DNA from: Paenibacillus polysaccharolyticus
GTDB lineage: Bacteria; Bacillota; Bacilli; Paenibacillales; Paenibacillaceae
Length of the DNA: 64,000 nt
Direction of reading: 5' to 3'
Assembly (NCBI RefSeq): GCF_900102085.1
Contig: NZ_FMVM01000006.1
Coordinates: 1-64,000 of the forward strand
Part shown: positions 1 through 9,246 of the stretch, in pieces
Numbering within the stretch: the first letter of the stretch is position 1
Layout of the letters: each line of letters starts with the position of its first letter
The notes under the pieces: model-generated
Seen by the model: only the letters and a program-made list of their open reading frames with translations
Told to the model about the DNA's origin: nothing
Databases searched by the model: none
Made by a program: the position numbers and the translations under genes

Positions 1-307
1 TTCTCGCTACCGAAACCAGTTCGTTTCAGCAACTCTTATATAATATCATGTCCGAACCAACTTTGCAAGTTCTTTTTTTAAGTTTCTTTCGAAGCTTGTT
101 TTCAATGGCTTGCCGTGTTTTCTTGGCCGGAATAAGAATATACCACGTATCGGCTCCACTTGTAAAGTTTTATTTATTGAATTTAGTTATCCACTTTTAT
201 CCAAATGAATATCAAGCTAAAGATTAGCACAGTCTATCACTACCCTCACTCTCCACCAACTGTAACCGACCAATCATCATTAGATAATAAAGACACCTAG
301 TCATAGA
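1..307. other. Intergenic, AT-rich, no gene seen
   Basis: No open reading frame with a ribosome-binding site and no clear hairpin is visible here. It may be the downstream flank of a gene lying outside the window. Confidence 0.4.
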
Positions 308-341
308 AAGAAACCCTTTCAAACTAAGCGTCTGAAAGGGC
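308..341 (-). terminator. Rho-independent terminator of the TraB-like gene
   Basis: On the minus strand, arms CCCTTTCA and TGAAAGGG enclose a loop of about 11 nt, followed by TTTCTTTC. It lies about 85 bp past the stop codon of the minus-strand gene that ends at 426. Confidence 0.65.
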
Positions 342-425
342 TCCTACGTGCATTCCTTTTATTGAAACAACTAAGGTGAATCATAATGACTAAACCATCA
401 GATACTTACCTACCTAGTACTCACC

Positions 426-1649
426 TTACTTGCGCTCTACCTTATATCCTTTATCCTCTAGCAACTTCACAACCCCGTGGTCCCCTAAATAGTGTGCTGC
501 TCCAACTACGATAAAGTACTCTTCTCCTTTGCCGTTTTTCAGGTAACCATCGATCTTGTCGGCCATACCGATATTGCGGTCTATCAACATCGCTTTGTTA
601 TACTCTTCATCATCGGAGAAGGTGTTGGTCAACTCCAGCAATTGCTCGTCATTACCTGTTTTCCACATCTCAGCCATCTGATTTGCGGAGTTGTCTAGGA
701 CATCGAAGTTATCGATTGTGGAACGCAATGTTTTTTCCTGTAATTCTTTTGAGAAATTATCGAACATTCCTAATTGAGACTGGTAGGATTCAAGTTCAAT
801 CACAGGGATTTTACGCTCAATCGCTTTTTGAATAAAATACAAATCTACACCGGACGCTGCTTCCAGTCCAGCTGATGACATCTTCAGACTTCCCAGCGTA
901 GTTTCCACCACCCAAGGCTTAAATGCATCCAGCGCATTAGGCTCTAACCCATTTTTCTTCAAAATATCACCAAGCTTGCTGTATGTCTCACTGGAAACAT
1001 GATCCTTCAACGTTGTACCATCCTGATATGAACCCATACTTAACACCAGCTTCTGTTGTTCTTCGTCTGCCGCTTTACTCAGATCTATTTCTACACCAAG
1101 ATAGTCAGCTTCAGCAAACGCCTCTTCAAATTCAGGACGCAATGGGTAAAAACTTTTGTCTGCTACATGCATCGACCCTACCAGATATACGGTATTGCCG
1201 TTATTCTGCACTTCCCACATGAAGCCGCGTCCACCGTTTTGAGCGGTTTCAACCGTGCCGTCACCCTTGGATACGAGCAACACAGTTCTTGTAGCCTTAT
1301 CCCAACGAACCTCATACCCTGCGGCATCGCCAACAATACGAATTGGTGCGTAAGTAACACCATTGATGCGAACAAGTTTGCTTTTCAGCGTTATGGTCTT
1401 GCCATTGACGATTGCTGTGATACTGTCATCGGTTGTACCCGCCAGTTTGGCATCAAGTGCATCCAGCGTTGTACGGAGTGGAACGAGAGTCGTTCCTTTT
1501 TCAACAATTGGTGCACCCGCAGTGTATGTAACAGCTTTATTATCGATTTTAACAGCCGTGTCTTGCGGAGCAGCCATTGCCGGAACTGCTGATGCGAGCA
1601 ATCCTACTGAGACGGTAAGAGATAAGAGTACGCGTTTCCATTGCTTCAT
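426..1649 (-). CDS. Secreted TraB/GumN-family protein with copper-amine-oxidase-like N-terminal domain
   Basis: The 407-residue product starts with a typical signal peptide, with cleavage likely after AMA at residue 26. Residues about 30-130 have the copper-amine-oxidase N-terminal fold that is common in Paenibacillus exported proteins (GTTLVPLRTTLDAL, then APIRIVGDAAGYEVRWD). From about 140 to the end it matches the TraB/GumN (PrgY-like) family: the opening WEVQNNGNTVYLVGSMHVAD and the closing VVGAAHYLGDHGVVKLLED carry the paired GxxH motifs that resemble the Tiki metalloprotease site. Bacterial members have no settled function; a protease-like or peptide-binding role at the cell surface is inference. 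It appears monocistronic. Confidence 0.85.
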   Translation of the reverse strand: MKQWKRVLLSLTVSVGLLASAVPAMAAPQDTAVKIDNKAVTYTAGAPIVEKGTTLVPLRTTLDALDAKLAGTTDDSITAIVNGKTITLKSKLVRINGVTYAPIRIVGDAAGYEVRWDKATRTVLLVSKGDGTVETAQNGGRGFMWEVQNNGNTVYLVGSMHVADKSFYPLRPEFEEAFAEADYLGVEIDLSKAADEEQQKLVLSMGSYQDGTTLKDHVSSETYSKLGDILKKNGLEPNALDAFKPWVVETTLGSLKMSSAGLEAASGVDLYFIQKAIERKIPVIELESYQSQLGMFDNFSKELQEKTLRSTIDNFDVLDNSANQMAEMWKTGNDEQLLELTNTFSDDEEYNKAMLIDRNIGMADKIDGYLKNGKGEEYFIVVGAAHYLGDHGVVKLLEDKGYKVERK

Positions 1650-1798
1650 ATATTATGTATTTCCCTTCTTCTTCTAATTTCTACACTTTTGATGTAGACA
1701 AAGATCAACGAGATCACTTTCACCTTCTATATTACGTTCTAATGTGAAGTTCCGTTCCAGAAAATTTTCCAAATATTCATAGATTACTATAGTTTATA

Positions 1799-1831
1799 AA
1801 AAAGAAACCTGGCTTTAGCCAAGGTTTCGAA
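1799..1831 (-). terminator. Terminator of the DUF421 gene
   Basis: The minus strand reads GAAACCTTGGC, a TAAA loop, GCCAGGTTTC and then TTTTTT. It lies about 20 bp past the stop codon at 1854. Confidence 0.8.
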
Positions 1832-1853
1832 CGGTTTTGTTATGTACCTTTTT

Positions 1854-2717
1854 TCATGACGAATTCGCTTTTTGATAAGCATGCATTGCCGTTTGAAATT
1901 GATCTAACGCCTCCTGATATTTAAGACGATCTTTGTCATTCGCTGCAAGTTGTTTTCTCATAATCAAATCGTCCTGCAATCGTTGTACCAGGTCTTTGAT
2001 CTGATCATTTGGATTTGATTTGGCTGGTTTGGGCAAAGCCTCCGTTCCGGTCTGCACGGTCAGTTCTCCTTTACTATCCACCTGACCGATCGAAACTTGG
2101 CTTAAGGTCAGATCTAGCTTACGCAGTTCTTTTTTGACCCATTCCTCACTCACTGCAGCAGAATTTAAAGTTTCAGGTAGAATGCGACCATCCATAATGA
2201 TCGTTCGCGGTTCTTTTTCCGAAGAAAGACGATACCCCAGCATGTCTGCGGTGAGCGGTTGATATTCCTTTTTTAATAACACACTGATATCTCCGCTCTG
2301 TTCCATTACCGCAAATTCCACATCGGCCACCCGAAAAACATCTTTCTTACGAAGCTGTTCCAGAAACTCATCAATCGTCAGTCGTTCCTTTTTCAGATTT
2401 TTCTGAATAACAGCTCCATTTTCAACAAGGATCGTTGATTTTCCATCCACAATATCTCGGAACTTTTTACTTTTCATCGTTAGGTACTCTGCACCTGCCG
2501 AGAAAGAAACCCACACCAGCACAGCAAGAAAGCCCAAATACCAGCTTGTGTCGGTATCCAAAGAGATGTAACCTACCAGGTTCCCAAGCGTGATACCCGT
2601 TATATATTCAAACAAGGAGAGTTCAGAGATCTGCCGCTTACCTAAAATCTTCGTAATGAGAAACAGCATAGTTACCGCAGAAATCGTTCGTATAATAACT
2701 TCTAACCAATCAGGCAC
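1854..2717 (-). CDS. DUF421 (YetF/YrbG-type) membrane protein
   Basis: The open frame runs up to an ATG at 2771, but the best start is GTG at 2717: it has AAAGGAG 8 nt upstream and gives VPDWLEVIIRT, the usual beginning of the family (287 residues). Three membrane helices fill about residues 5-85, with the family motif LGKRQISELSLFEYITGITLGN. Soluble DUF421 domains follow (KSTILVENG, about 105-200). The C-terminus has a Lys/Gln-rich helix. YetF-type proteins are membrane proteins of unknown biochemistry, some linked to spores in Bacillus. No partner gene is adjacent. Confidence 0.88.
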   Translation of the reverse strand: MPDWLEVIIRTISAVTMLFLITKILGKRQISELSLFEYITGITLGNLVGYISLDTDTSWYLGFLAVLVWVSFSAGAEYLTMKSKKFRDIVDGKSTILVENGAVIQKNLKKERLTIDEFLEQLRKKDVFRVADVEFAVMEQSGDISVLLKKEYQPLTADMLGYRLSSEKEPRTIIMDGRILPETLNSAAVSEEWVKKELRKLDLTLSQVSIGQVDSKGELTVQTGTEALPKPAKSNPNDQIKDLVQRLQDDLIMRKQLAANDKDRLKYQEALDQFQTAMHAYQKANSS

Positions 2718-2857
2718 GTCGCATGCTCCTTTCCGAATGAAGTCCATATTCCTCGGATGACATAACTTCATTATTAAAGGTTATAATTAACATGCGCGTC
2801 AGATTGTATGCATTGGAATGTTCAGTTTTTTGGCAATCTGATAGACCATCTACTTTT

Positions 2858-3607
2858 TTATCTTACTTGTCCAAGATGATATGAAATTTCTTTGGATGTC
2901 TCTAAAATTTTGTCGATCATAACACTCTTCTCTTCCTCTTTATACAGGCTCAACGGGATTGCGAAAATAATGCTTCCAACTACATTGTGCGCGGCATCAA
3001 AGATAGGAGCACCGAATCCGATCGACTCATTTTTACGTTCACTGAACGTATAGGAGTATCCCTCACTTCTGATTCTCTCGATCTCCACCATAATTTGCTT
3101 TGCTTCATCTAATGGCACACCTTCCTGATTTAACACTTCCCTAATCTGTTCATCTTTTAAAAATGCTAAAATTGCTTTCCCGCTGGCTCCAATATGAATG
3201 GGTTGAAGCACTCCGAGCTCCAGGCGATACTGAAGAATGTTTGAACTATGAATACCTAAAATGAATGATAGCTTCTGATACTGCTCTTGATACTGTGCCA
3301 AATACACGGACTGTCCCACTTCATGCGACAAGGTCTTAAGGTAAGGTTCAGCTACGGATTTCAATCCAAAATTAGCACTAATAAATGATGAAAGTCGTAC
3401 CCACTCATTCCCAATCGTGTACTTATTCGTTTCGGGGATAGTCTGTAAAATGTTCTCTTCTTTTAATGTCTTTAAAATACGGTGTATGGAACTAGGTGGA
3501 CTTTCCAGATATCGTGCAAGATCATTGACTCCCCATACCGCTTGTCCATCAATGAAAGCCTTCATAATGGTTAATGTTTTCAAAGTTACGTTAGATTTAT
3601 TGGTCAT
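2858..3607 (-). CDS. IclR-family transcriptional regulator
   Basis: From the ATG at 3607 (GAAAGGTG upstream) the product is 249 residues. An N-terminal winged helix-turn-helix (LKTLTIMKAFIDG, then VNDLARYLESPPSSIHRILKTL) is followed by an IclR effector domain with LGVLQPIHIGASGKAILAFL and a conserved SIGFGAPIFD segment. It is divergent from the MFS-hydrolase pair. The shared region contains palindromes matching what a dimeric regulator would bind, so it very likely controls that pair and itself. The effector is unknown; a substrate or product of the hydrolase is inferred. Confidence 0.9.
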   Translation of the reverse strand: MTNKSNVTLKTLTIMKAFIDGQAVWGVNDLARYLESPPSSIHRILKTLKEENILQTIPETNKYTIGNEWVRLSSFISANFGLKSVAEPYLKTLSHEVGQSVYLAQYQEQYQKLSFILGIHSSNILQYRLELGVLQPIHIGASGKAILAFLKDEQIREVLNQEGVPLDEAKQIMVEIERIRSEGYSYTFSERKNESIGFGAPIFDAAHNVVGSIIFAIPLSLYKEEEKSVMIDKILETSKEISYHLGQVR

Positions 3608-3708
3608 TAATAAGGCACCTTTCATCGTTAATCTTTATCTTGATTATAATGTAAGCGTATGCTACTATTCCAATCATACAACACACCCATTCCACATTCA
3701 AGAACACC

Positions 3709-3775
3709 ATTCCATTATACGGAATGATTATTCAATTATACTTATTAAGTTGAATGATATTCCATATAGTGGAAT
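3709..3775. promoter_or_regulatory. IclR operator cluster
   Basis: Two palindromes, ATTCCATTATACGGAAT (3709-3725) and ATTCCATATAGTGGAAT (3759-3775), have centres exactly 50 bp apart. Between them sits a looser inverted pair ATTCAA...TTGAAT (3729-3754). All lie in the divergent region between the IclR gene and the MFS gene. Symmetry and location support binding by the adjacent regulator; this is inference. Confidence 0.6.
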
Positions 3776-3807
3776 GGTAGAGGTGTGAACACATCAGGGG
3801 GGGCAAT

Positions 3808-5040
3808 ATGAAAATTCACTATGCTTGGGTCATTTTTTTGGGATGCTGTATTATATCCTTCGTTGGTTTCGGATTAACAATCAATACAGCCGGTTTATTC
3901 TGGGGAGGGATGAGCACAGATTTAAATTTGACGCGTGCTGAAATCGCTCTCAACGCAACCTTTGGCGGAATTGCCGGTGCAGTTTCTTTATTATTTGCTG
4001 GTACAGTGTTTAAAAAGGTTAATACCAAATTGCTGCTCAGTCTGTCTTTCGGAATAACCGGCCTTTGTTTTATAGCATGTTCATTCATTCAAAGCGTCAC
4101 TCCTTTCTACGGGATCAAAGTTGTCTTGGGAGTCATGCAGAGTATCTCCATTGTCATCTCCATCCCCATTTTACTAGGTAACTGGTTCGAGAAAAAACTG
4201 GGGATTTTGTTTGGAATTACAGGTGCGCTGACCGCTGTCGGAGGCTCGTTCTTTAATCCGATAATCAGTCATTTAATTCTTGAACACGGATGGAGAACAA
4301 CTTATATCATCGTAGGCATTATATGTCTTGTCGTGCTTTTACCGACGGCCCTTCTGATGAAATTCAAACCTGAAAACGGTTTGCTTCCTTATGGTGCAGA
4401 AACGAACCATACAGTAGCAGAATCAAATCAAGCAGTCAACAATGTGGAAGCGAACGGTCTGTCGATAAAAGAGGCATCCCGCACACCTATCTTTTACAGC
4501 TTTATCATAGCTATTATCTGTTTTCAGGCAGCTGGCTCTCTGGCACAACATGTACCGGCACTTATTCAAAGCTTAAACTTCAGTTTACAAGTAGGTGCAA
4601 GTGTGATGTCCGCCCTGCTTATTGGAGCCGCCATTGGTAAACTGCTTATGGGCTTTATGCTGGATCATGTTAAACCAGTCATCGTCCTTCTAATTTTCAC
4701 GCTCCTTGGAGCTTCTGGATGGTATAGTACAGGCGTATTCAACAATGTAGTCTTTTTGAATGGTTCCGGATTTCTGAGCGGGATGGGACAAGCCATCGTA
4801 CTTACTGCAATCCCTCTATTGATTCGCGGATCTTTCGGAACGAAAGACTATAGTCAAATCCTTTCTATTATTCTCATGTTCGGTGCATTTGCCAATGCTG
4901 TTTCTGTATATATACATGGATCGATGTTTGATCAAACCCATTCCTACTCAGCCTCATTGATTTTGAACGTGGTAGCGTATACAATTGGTTTCCTTTGCCT
5001 TGCATTTGCTATTCAATTCAGAAAAAGAATGACCACATAA
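3808..5040 (+). CDS. MFS transporter, OFA/monocarboxylate-like
   Basis: The 410-residue product has 12 predicted membrane helices split by a cytoplasmic loop (about 190-225). The first helix (HYAWVIFLGCCIISFVGFGL) and the overall layout resemble the oxalate/formate antiporter (OFA) and monocarboxylate porter branches of the major facilitator superfamily. The start ATG follows AGGGGGGGCA. It is the first gene of a probable two-gene operon with the CocE-like hydrolase 25 bp downstream, behind IclR-type operators. It likely imports or exports a small carboxylate or ester linked to the hydrolase; the substrate cannot be read from sequence. Confidence 0.85.
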   Translation: MKIHYAWVIFLGCCIISFVGFGLTINTAGLFWGGMSTDLNLTRAEIALNATFGGIAGAVSLLFAGTVFKKVNTKLLLSLSFGITGLCFIACSFIQSVTPFYGIKVVLGVMQSISIVISIPILLGNWFEKKLGILFGITGALTAVGGSFFNPIISHLILEHGWRTTYIIVGIICLVVLLPTALLMKFKPENGLLPYGAETNHTVAESNQAVNNVEANGLSIKEASRTPIFYSFIIAIICFQAAGSLAQHVPALIQSLNFSLQVGASVMSALLIGAAIGKLLMGFMLDHVKPVIVLLIFTLLGASGWYSTGVFNNVVFLNGSGFLSGMGQAIVLTAIPLLIRGSFGTKDYSQILSIILMFGAFANAVSVYIHGSMFDQTHSYSASLILNVVAYTIGFLCLAFAIQFRKRMTT

Positions 5041-5065
5041 TAAATTCGTTAGAAGGTGTAAAAAA

Positions 5066-6772
5066 ATGAGATCATTCCAAGTAAATCCCCAATGGGAAGG
5101 TTTAACTAAAACGATCGAACAGGAAAACCCACCTTGCAAATATGAAATCCACGGTATGAGTGAAGCCATGGTTTCGATGCGAGATGGCGTTCAGCTTCAT
5201 ACTAGGATTTACCGGCCTAATCAAGGTGATTCTTGGCCATGCATTCTCGTACGTAATCCCTATCCCAATAACCAAGACTTGCTTGAAGCAACCTATACAC
5301 AATTCGTCAGGCATGGTTATGTTCTAGTTATTCAATCCTGTAGAGGAACAGGACTTTCCGAAGGGGAGTGGTCTCCCTTTGTGAATGAACGTGAAGATGG
5401 CATTGATACATTGGAATGGCTAGTCCAGCAATCTTTCCAAAATGGAAACATTGCACTCTTCGGCCAATCGTACTGTTCATTTACAACCTGGATTATCGCT
5501 GATTCGTTGCCTAAAGAAGTCAAAACCGTATTTCTAGATCTTTTTGGAGTGGATCGCTACGGACAGATGTATATGAACGGTATGTTTCGGCATGACATAT
5601 ATACGTCCTGGGCGTTTGCGAATTCTGGAGTGGAAACGACGACCGATGCAGGCGAGCTGTATCAAGACTCTCTCAGCATTCTGCCTCATAACCAAGCAGA
5701 CGAGAAACTTTTGGGCTGTACCCTCCCCTTCTACCAAAGTTATATTTCAGAGACGAGCCGTGAATCAAAATACTGGCAGGAAGGAATATGGGCAGAGCTG
5801 TTAAATATTCCTTCCAAGATCAATATTCCAGTGTTTATGGTGGAGGGATGGTTTGACCATCATCTGAAGGGAGCCTTCAAAGGCTACAACCTGCTTCAAG
5901 ATCATGTAAAACGTAAAAGCAGATTTGTAGTCGGCCCTTGGGATCATGTCGGGAATTCACCAGGTGAACGAACGTATCCTGATGCTAACCTTCTGGGAGC
6001 TTTTCGAATAAAAGCGGCCTTGGAATGGTTTGATATACATCTAAAAGGGAATCCTGGCACATTCAGCCCGATTTCCTTTTATCGTATTGGAGCTTCTCGG
6101 TGGGAAGAACGTCAGTCCATAACGGATCAGGATACAACCTGGCGTTTGTACTTTTCAAATAATCCTGAACAGCAACTAACCGACAAGCCATCGCAACCGT
6201 CAACAGTGAAGTATGTATACGATCCTTCCTCCCCCGTACCTACCCATGGAGGAAGTGCCTTACTCGCATGGATCATGCCTTCGTTTAAGGGTGCACCACA
6301 TGGTAGTTTGGCCCAACCTGACTTTTCTGATCGCCAAGATGTCCTGAGGTTTGACTCTGCTGTACTGGATGAAAATACACAAATAACAGGCGGTATTAAA
6401 GTGTGCTTAGAGGTTAGTACAGATGCGGAGGATACGGCCTTTAGTGTGAAGATCTGCGAGGTATTTCCGGATGGTCAAAGTTTTAATATCGTCGATGGCA
6501 TAACTTCTCTGAGATATCGGAATAACATTGATCAACCCGTTGATTATACACCCAACCAACCTGCACAGGTCATTATAGAGATGTGGCCAACAGCGTGGGA
6601 ACTGCAAAAAGGTTCTTTTATTCGAGCAGAAGTATCTTCTTCTAATTTTCCTGCTTACCATGTACATTCCAATGTGAAAGAACCTTGGGCTTCCACATCC
6701 AAATACAAGATTGCAGCTCAGACCCTATATACAGGCTCTAACTATTGTAGTTACATTGAATTCCCTAAATAG
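5066..6772 (+). CDS. CocE/NonD-family alpha/beta hydrolase (X-Pro dipeptidyl-peptidase S15 fold)
   Basis: The 568-residue product has the CocE/NonD layout. The N-terminal hydrolase domain has DGVQLHTRIYRP and an oxyanion segment VIQSCRGTGLSEG. The nucleophile elbow is FGQSYCSFTTW: the Ser of GQSY is the probable nucleophile. Asp and His follow in FMVEGWFDHHLKG and VGPWDHVG. A C-terminal jelly-roll domain (from about 400) carries the usual strands and ends SNYCSYIEFPK. Family members cleave esters, amides or acyl-amino compounds, for example cocaine esterase. Expression with the MFS carrier under IclR suggests uptake and cleavage of one ester or amide; the substrate is unknown. Confidence 0.85.
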   Translation: MRSFQVNPQWEGLTKTIEQENPPCKYEIHGMSEAMVSMRDGVQLHTRIYRPNQGDSWPCILVRNPYPNNQDLLEATYTQFVRHGYVLVIQSCRGTGLSEGEWSPFVNEREDGIDTLEWLVQQSFQNGNIALFGQSYCSFTTWIIADSLPKEVKTVFLDLFGVDRYGQMYMNGMFRHDIYTSWAFANSGVETTTDAGELYQDSLSILPHNQADEKLLGCTLPFYQSYISETSRESKYWQEGIWAELLNIPSKINIPVFMVEGWFDHHLKGAFKGYNLLQDHVKRKSRFVVGPWDHVGNSPGERTYPDANLLGAFRIKAALEWFDIHLKGNPGTFSPISFYRIGASRWEERQSITDQDTTWRLYFSNNPEQQLTDKPSQPSTVKYVYDPSSPVPTHGGSALLAWIMPSFKGAPHGSLAQPDFSDRQDVLRFDSAVLDENTQITGGIKVCLEVSTDAEDTAFSVKICEVFPDGQSFNIVDGITSLRYRNNIDQPVDYTPNQPAQVIIEMWPTAWELQKGSFIRAEVSSSNFPAYHVHSNVKEPWASTSKYKIAAQTLYTGSNYCSYIEFPK

Positions 6773-6854
6773 ATTGTATTTTTAAAAGGAATGCAGTCTA
6801 GTTAGCAAATCGTGCTTGCTTTAATTGATCGGATCAATTCATCGAATCAAAGAT

Positions 6855-6891
6855 AAATAGGTGCCACTCCATTGCCGAGTGGCACCTATTT
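6855..6891 (+). terminator. Terminator of the MFS-hydrolase operon
   Basis: Perfect arms AAATAGGTGCCACTC and GAGTGGCACCTATTT enclose a short loop, 80 bp after the hydrolase stop. The hairpin is symmetrical with A and T flanks and could also work on the other strand. Confidence 0.75.
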
Positions 6892-7095
6892 CAGTTACAT
6901 GTCCCATCCATTTTGAAAATACATTCACTAATTATGACTCCCAGAATCCCATCATTTGATTTCACCTTATAAAAGGTTATAGTTTATCGTAGGAGATAAA
7001 CGTTGTCAGTGATATTAATTCACGTACTACTATGTAAGATGGTGCTTCTATGTTCTGTCTCACTTTATCATATTACTCGTATGGGGTGACTAACC

Positions 7096-7566
7096 ATGAA
7101 CAAGCAAGAACAGGTTATGCTGAATTTCAGGGACTTATTTAACAAGTTAGTCTGGATTAATAAATCGAAGATGGAAAGCAGTCTTCAAGGGTACAAGCCT
7201 TCTGAAGTCCATTGCATTGAATTTATAGAGAAAAATGTAGATTCCAATGTAACCAAGCTGGCGGAGTCCATGTATATGACCAAGGGCGCTATAAGTAAAT
7301 TAACGAAAAAACTCATTGAAAAAGGCCTGATCAAAGACTATCAGAAAACGAATAACAAGAAAGAAGTCTTTTTTAAACTCACCCAGCAAGGCAGAGTCGT
7401 ATTTGATATTCACGAGAAACTGCATAAAGAGTTTCAGGAAAGAGATGAATCCGTATTCAAGCATGTAACGGAAGAACAATTCGATCACATGCTGGACTTC
7501 ATTGAACTGTACAGTAAACATTTGGACACTGAAATAAAGAAACAAGGTTTAGATATAATGAAGTGA
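7096..7566 (+). CDS. MarR-family transcriptional regulator
   Basis: The 156-residue product has a MarR winged helix: VTKLAESMYMTKGAISKLTKKL is the recognition region and the wing reads NNKKEVFFKLTQQG. The start ATG has GGGGTGAC upstream. It lies directly before a DHA2-type drug exporter, the common arrangement in which a MarR protein represses an efflux pump until a toxic ligand is bound. A terminator separates the two genes, so the pump has its own promoter, which carries repeated motifs that are candidate MarR sites. Confidence 0.9.
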   Translation: MNKQEQVMLNFRDLFNKLVWINKSKMESSLQGYKPSEVHCIEFIEKNVDSNVTKLAESMYMTKGAISKLTKKLIEKGLIKDYQKTNNKKEVFFKLTQQGRVVFDIHEKLHKEFQERDESVFKHVTEEQFDHMLDFIELYSKHLDTEIKKQGLDIMK

Positions 7567-7595
7567 AACAACTATAAATTAAGAATAAAACCAAG

Positions 7596-7631
7596 AGCAA
7601 CCTTCTCTAAAGAGATAAGGATGCTTTTTTT
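7596..7631 (+). terminator. Terminator of the marR-like gene
   Basis: An imperfect hairpin pairs AGCA, CCTT and CTCT with AGAG, AAGG and TGCT, followed by seven T. It starts about 30 bp past the stop codon. Confidence 0.7.
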
Positions 7632-7645
7632 ACACCTTTTTTATT

Positions 7646-7695
7646 GTTGACAAGGAAACAAAATGTAGATAAACTTTTAGTTGAAGAGGAAACAA
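7646..7695 (+). promoter_or_regulatory. Promoter of the exporter gene with two direct repeats
   Basis: TTGACA (7647-7652), 17 bp and TAAACT (7670-7675) form a good sigma-A promoter. GTTGACAAGGAAACAA (7646-7661) and GTTGAAGAGGAAACAA (7680-7695) are near-identical repeats 34 bp apart, one over the -35 box and one just past the -10 box. That is a placement expected for repressor sites of the neighbouring MarR protein (inferred). Confidence 0.6.
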
Positions 7696-7716
7696 TATTG
7701 ATTAAAGGAGTGTAAT

Positions 7717-9135
7717 ATGCGTACAAACAAAGTAAAAGAAACCGGCATACCTAGACATATCCTGATTACCGCTTGGGCCATTGCTCTTGGAGCAATCGCT
7801 CCTATGTTAGATTCTACAATGGTGAATATCGCTGTAAGTCAACTCACAAAAGATTTTCATACCACATTAAGCACCATTCAATGGGCCATTACAGGATATA
7901 TTTTAGCCCTTGCGATTGCAGTTCCGGTATCTGGTTGGCTTATGAATCAATTTAATAGCAAAAAGGTCTTCATTGGAGCGGTCATTGCTTTTGGCGTAAT
8001 CTCTTTACTAATAGGTGTTAGCTGGGATATATCCAGTTTTATCTTCTTCCGTTTGCTTCAGGGATTTAGTGCCGGAGTCATTACCACCCTCATGTTCACC
8101 CTCTTGGTTAAGACAACCGGACAAGAGTACTTAGGCAGAGTCATGGCGATTGTAAGCACTCCTATGATCTTTGGTCCTATTTTGGGACCCATCCTCGGAG
8201 GGTTCATTGTTCAAGTCGCATCTTGGCCGTGGATCTTTTTCATTAACGTGTTCGTTGTATTGATTTCTGCACCATTAATGATCAGAAAGATTCCAAACTA
8301 CGAGCCTTTTAACAAAGAGAGCAAGCTCGATCTATTTGGAATTATCGTTTTATCCATTATGAGCATAGCTTTAATATACGGAATCACCAAAGCAGCGGAT
8401 TATGCCACTTTCAACAATCAGGAGACCATCTTGTGGATAGGGATAGGCCTCGCTTCCGCTCTCTTATATCCCGTTTATAATCGTATTAAAATGAATCAAA
8501 CCGTTCTGCCCCTGAATTTGTTCACCCATAAGAACTTTGCAGCCTCAAGTGCCGGGCTATTCTTCGCGAATATCGCCATCATGGGTCCGTTGTTAATACT
8601 CCCTCTGTTCTTTCAAACCTTTCGACACTTCACAGCCATTGAAACAGCAGTTGCACTCATTCCTCAAGGCGTTGGTATGCTGATTACTCGGCCTTTCATT
8701 GGAAAAATGATCGACAGCATTGGTGCAAAATATGTGCTGATCGTCAGTCTTTTTCTTTCTCTTATTGGATCCATTCCTTTTATCTTCATCACAGATCATA
8801 CAAGTATGATCTGGATTTCAGTAATCTTATTTATTCGCGGTGCCAGCGTTGGGGGCATTAGTCTTCCACTAATGAGCGAAGCCTACAATGGACTGGGCAA
8901 CAAGCAACTTCCGGAGGCGGGTGTTGGAATAAATATCATTGAAAACCTCGGTTCAAGCTTCGGCTCAGCCATTATTGCGACGGCTGTTGCAACAGCTATA
9001 CAAGGTTTGCATCCATCCATTGCAAATCAATTGCAGGCGTACCATATCGGTTTTCTTATAGCCGCGATCATTCTGGCACTGATCTTTATCCCCGGCCTGT
9101 TTCTTACGAATAAAAAGAAGGTGCACCCATTGTAG
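7717..9135 (+). CDS. DHA2-family (EmrB/QacA-type) MFS drug exporter
   Basis: The 472-residue product has about 14 membrane helices. The DHA2 signatures are LDSTMVNIAVSQL in helix 1 and the motif C-like segment IFGPILGPILGGFIV in helix 5. WPWIFFINVFVVLI follows, as in EmrB proteins. The start follows TTAAAGGAGTG. It is probably a proton-driven exporter of hydrophobic toxic compounds, controlled by the MarR protein next to it. No EmrA-like adaptor is present, as is usual in Gram-positives. Confidence 0.9.
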   Translation: MRTNKVKETGIPRHILITAWAIALGAIAPMLDSTMVNIAVSQLTKDFHTTLSTIQWAITGYILALAIAVPVSGWLMNQFNSKKVFIGAVIAFGVISLLIGVSWDISSFIFFRLLQGFSAGVITTLMFTLLVKTTGQEYLGRVMAIVSTPMIFGPILGPILGGFIVQVASWPWIFFINVFVVLISAPLMIRKIPNYEPFNKESKLDLFGIIVLSIMSIALIYGITKAADYATFNNQETILWIGIGLASALLYPVYNRIKMNQTVLPLNLFTHKNFAASSAGLFFANIAIMGPLLILPLFFQTFRHFTAIETAVALIPQGVGMLITRPFIGKMIDSIGAKYVLIVSLFLSLIGSIPFIFITDHTSMIWISVILFIRGASVGGISLPLMSEAYNGLGNKQLPEAGVGINIIENLGSSFGSAIIATAVATAIQGLHPSIANQLQAYHIGFLIAAIILALIFIPGLFLTNKKKVHPL

Positions 9136-9198
9136 AGTAGCACCCATTCTTTTATCCAACGTTAAAACGAATCCAGACCAACAACTCCATCTTTATCC

Positions 9199-9240
9199 GA
9201 AAAAGGAATCATGGCCACCTGAACATCAGGAGGCCATGAT
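9199..9240 (-). terminator. Hairpin with minus-strand T-run, probable original terminator of the ABC operon
   Basis: ATCATGGCC and GGCCATGAT (9208-9240) form a strong stem with an inner CCTG/CAGG pair. On the minus strand it is followed by ATTCCTTTTT. The only minus-strand gene that would have run into it is the ABC permease now ending at 33530, on the far side of the transposon. It may serve the exporter gene in the plus direction too, but no T-run follows there. Confidence 0.6.
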
Positions 9241-9246
9241 CTACTT

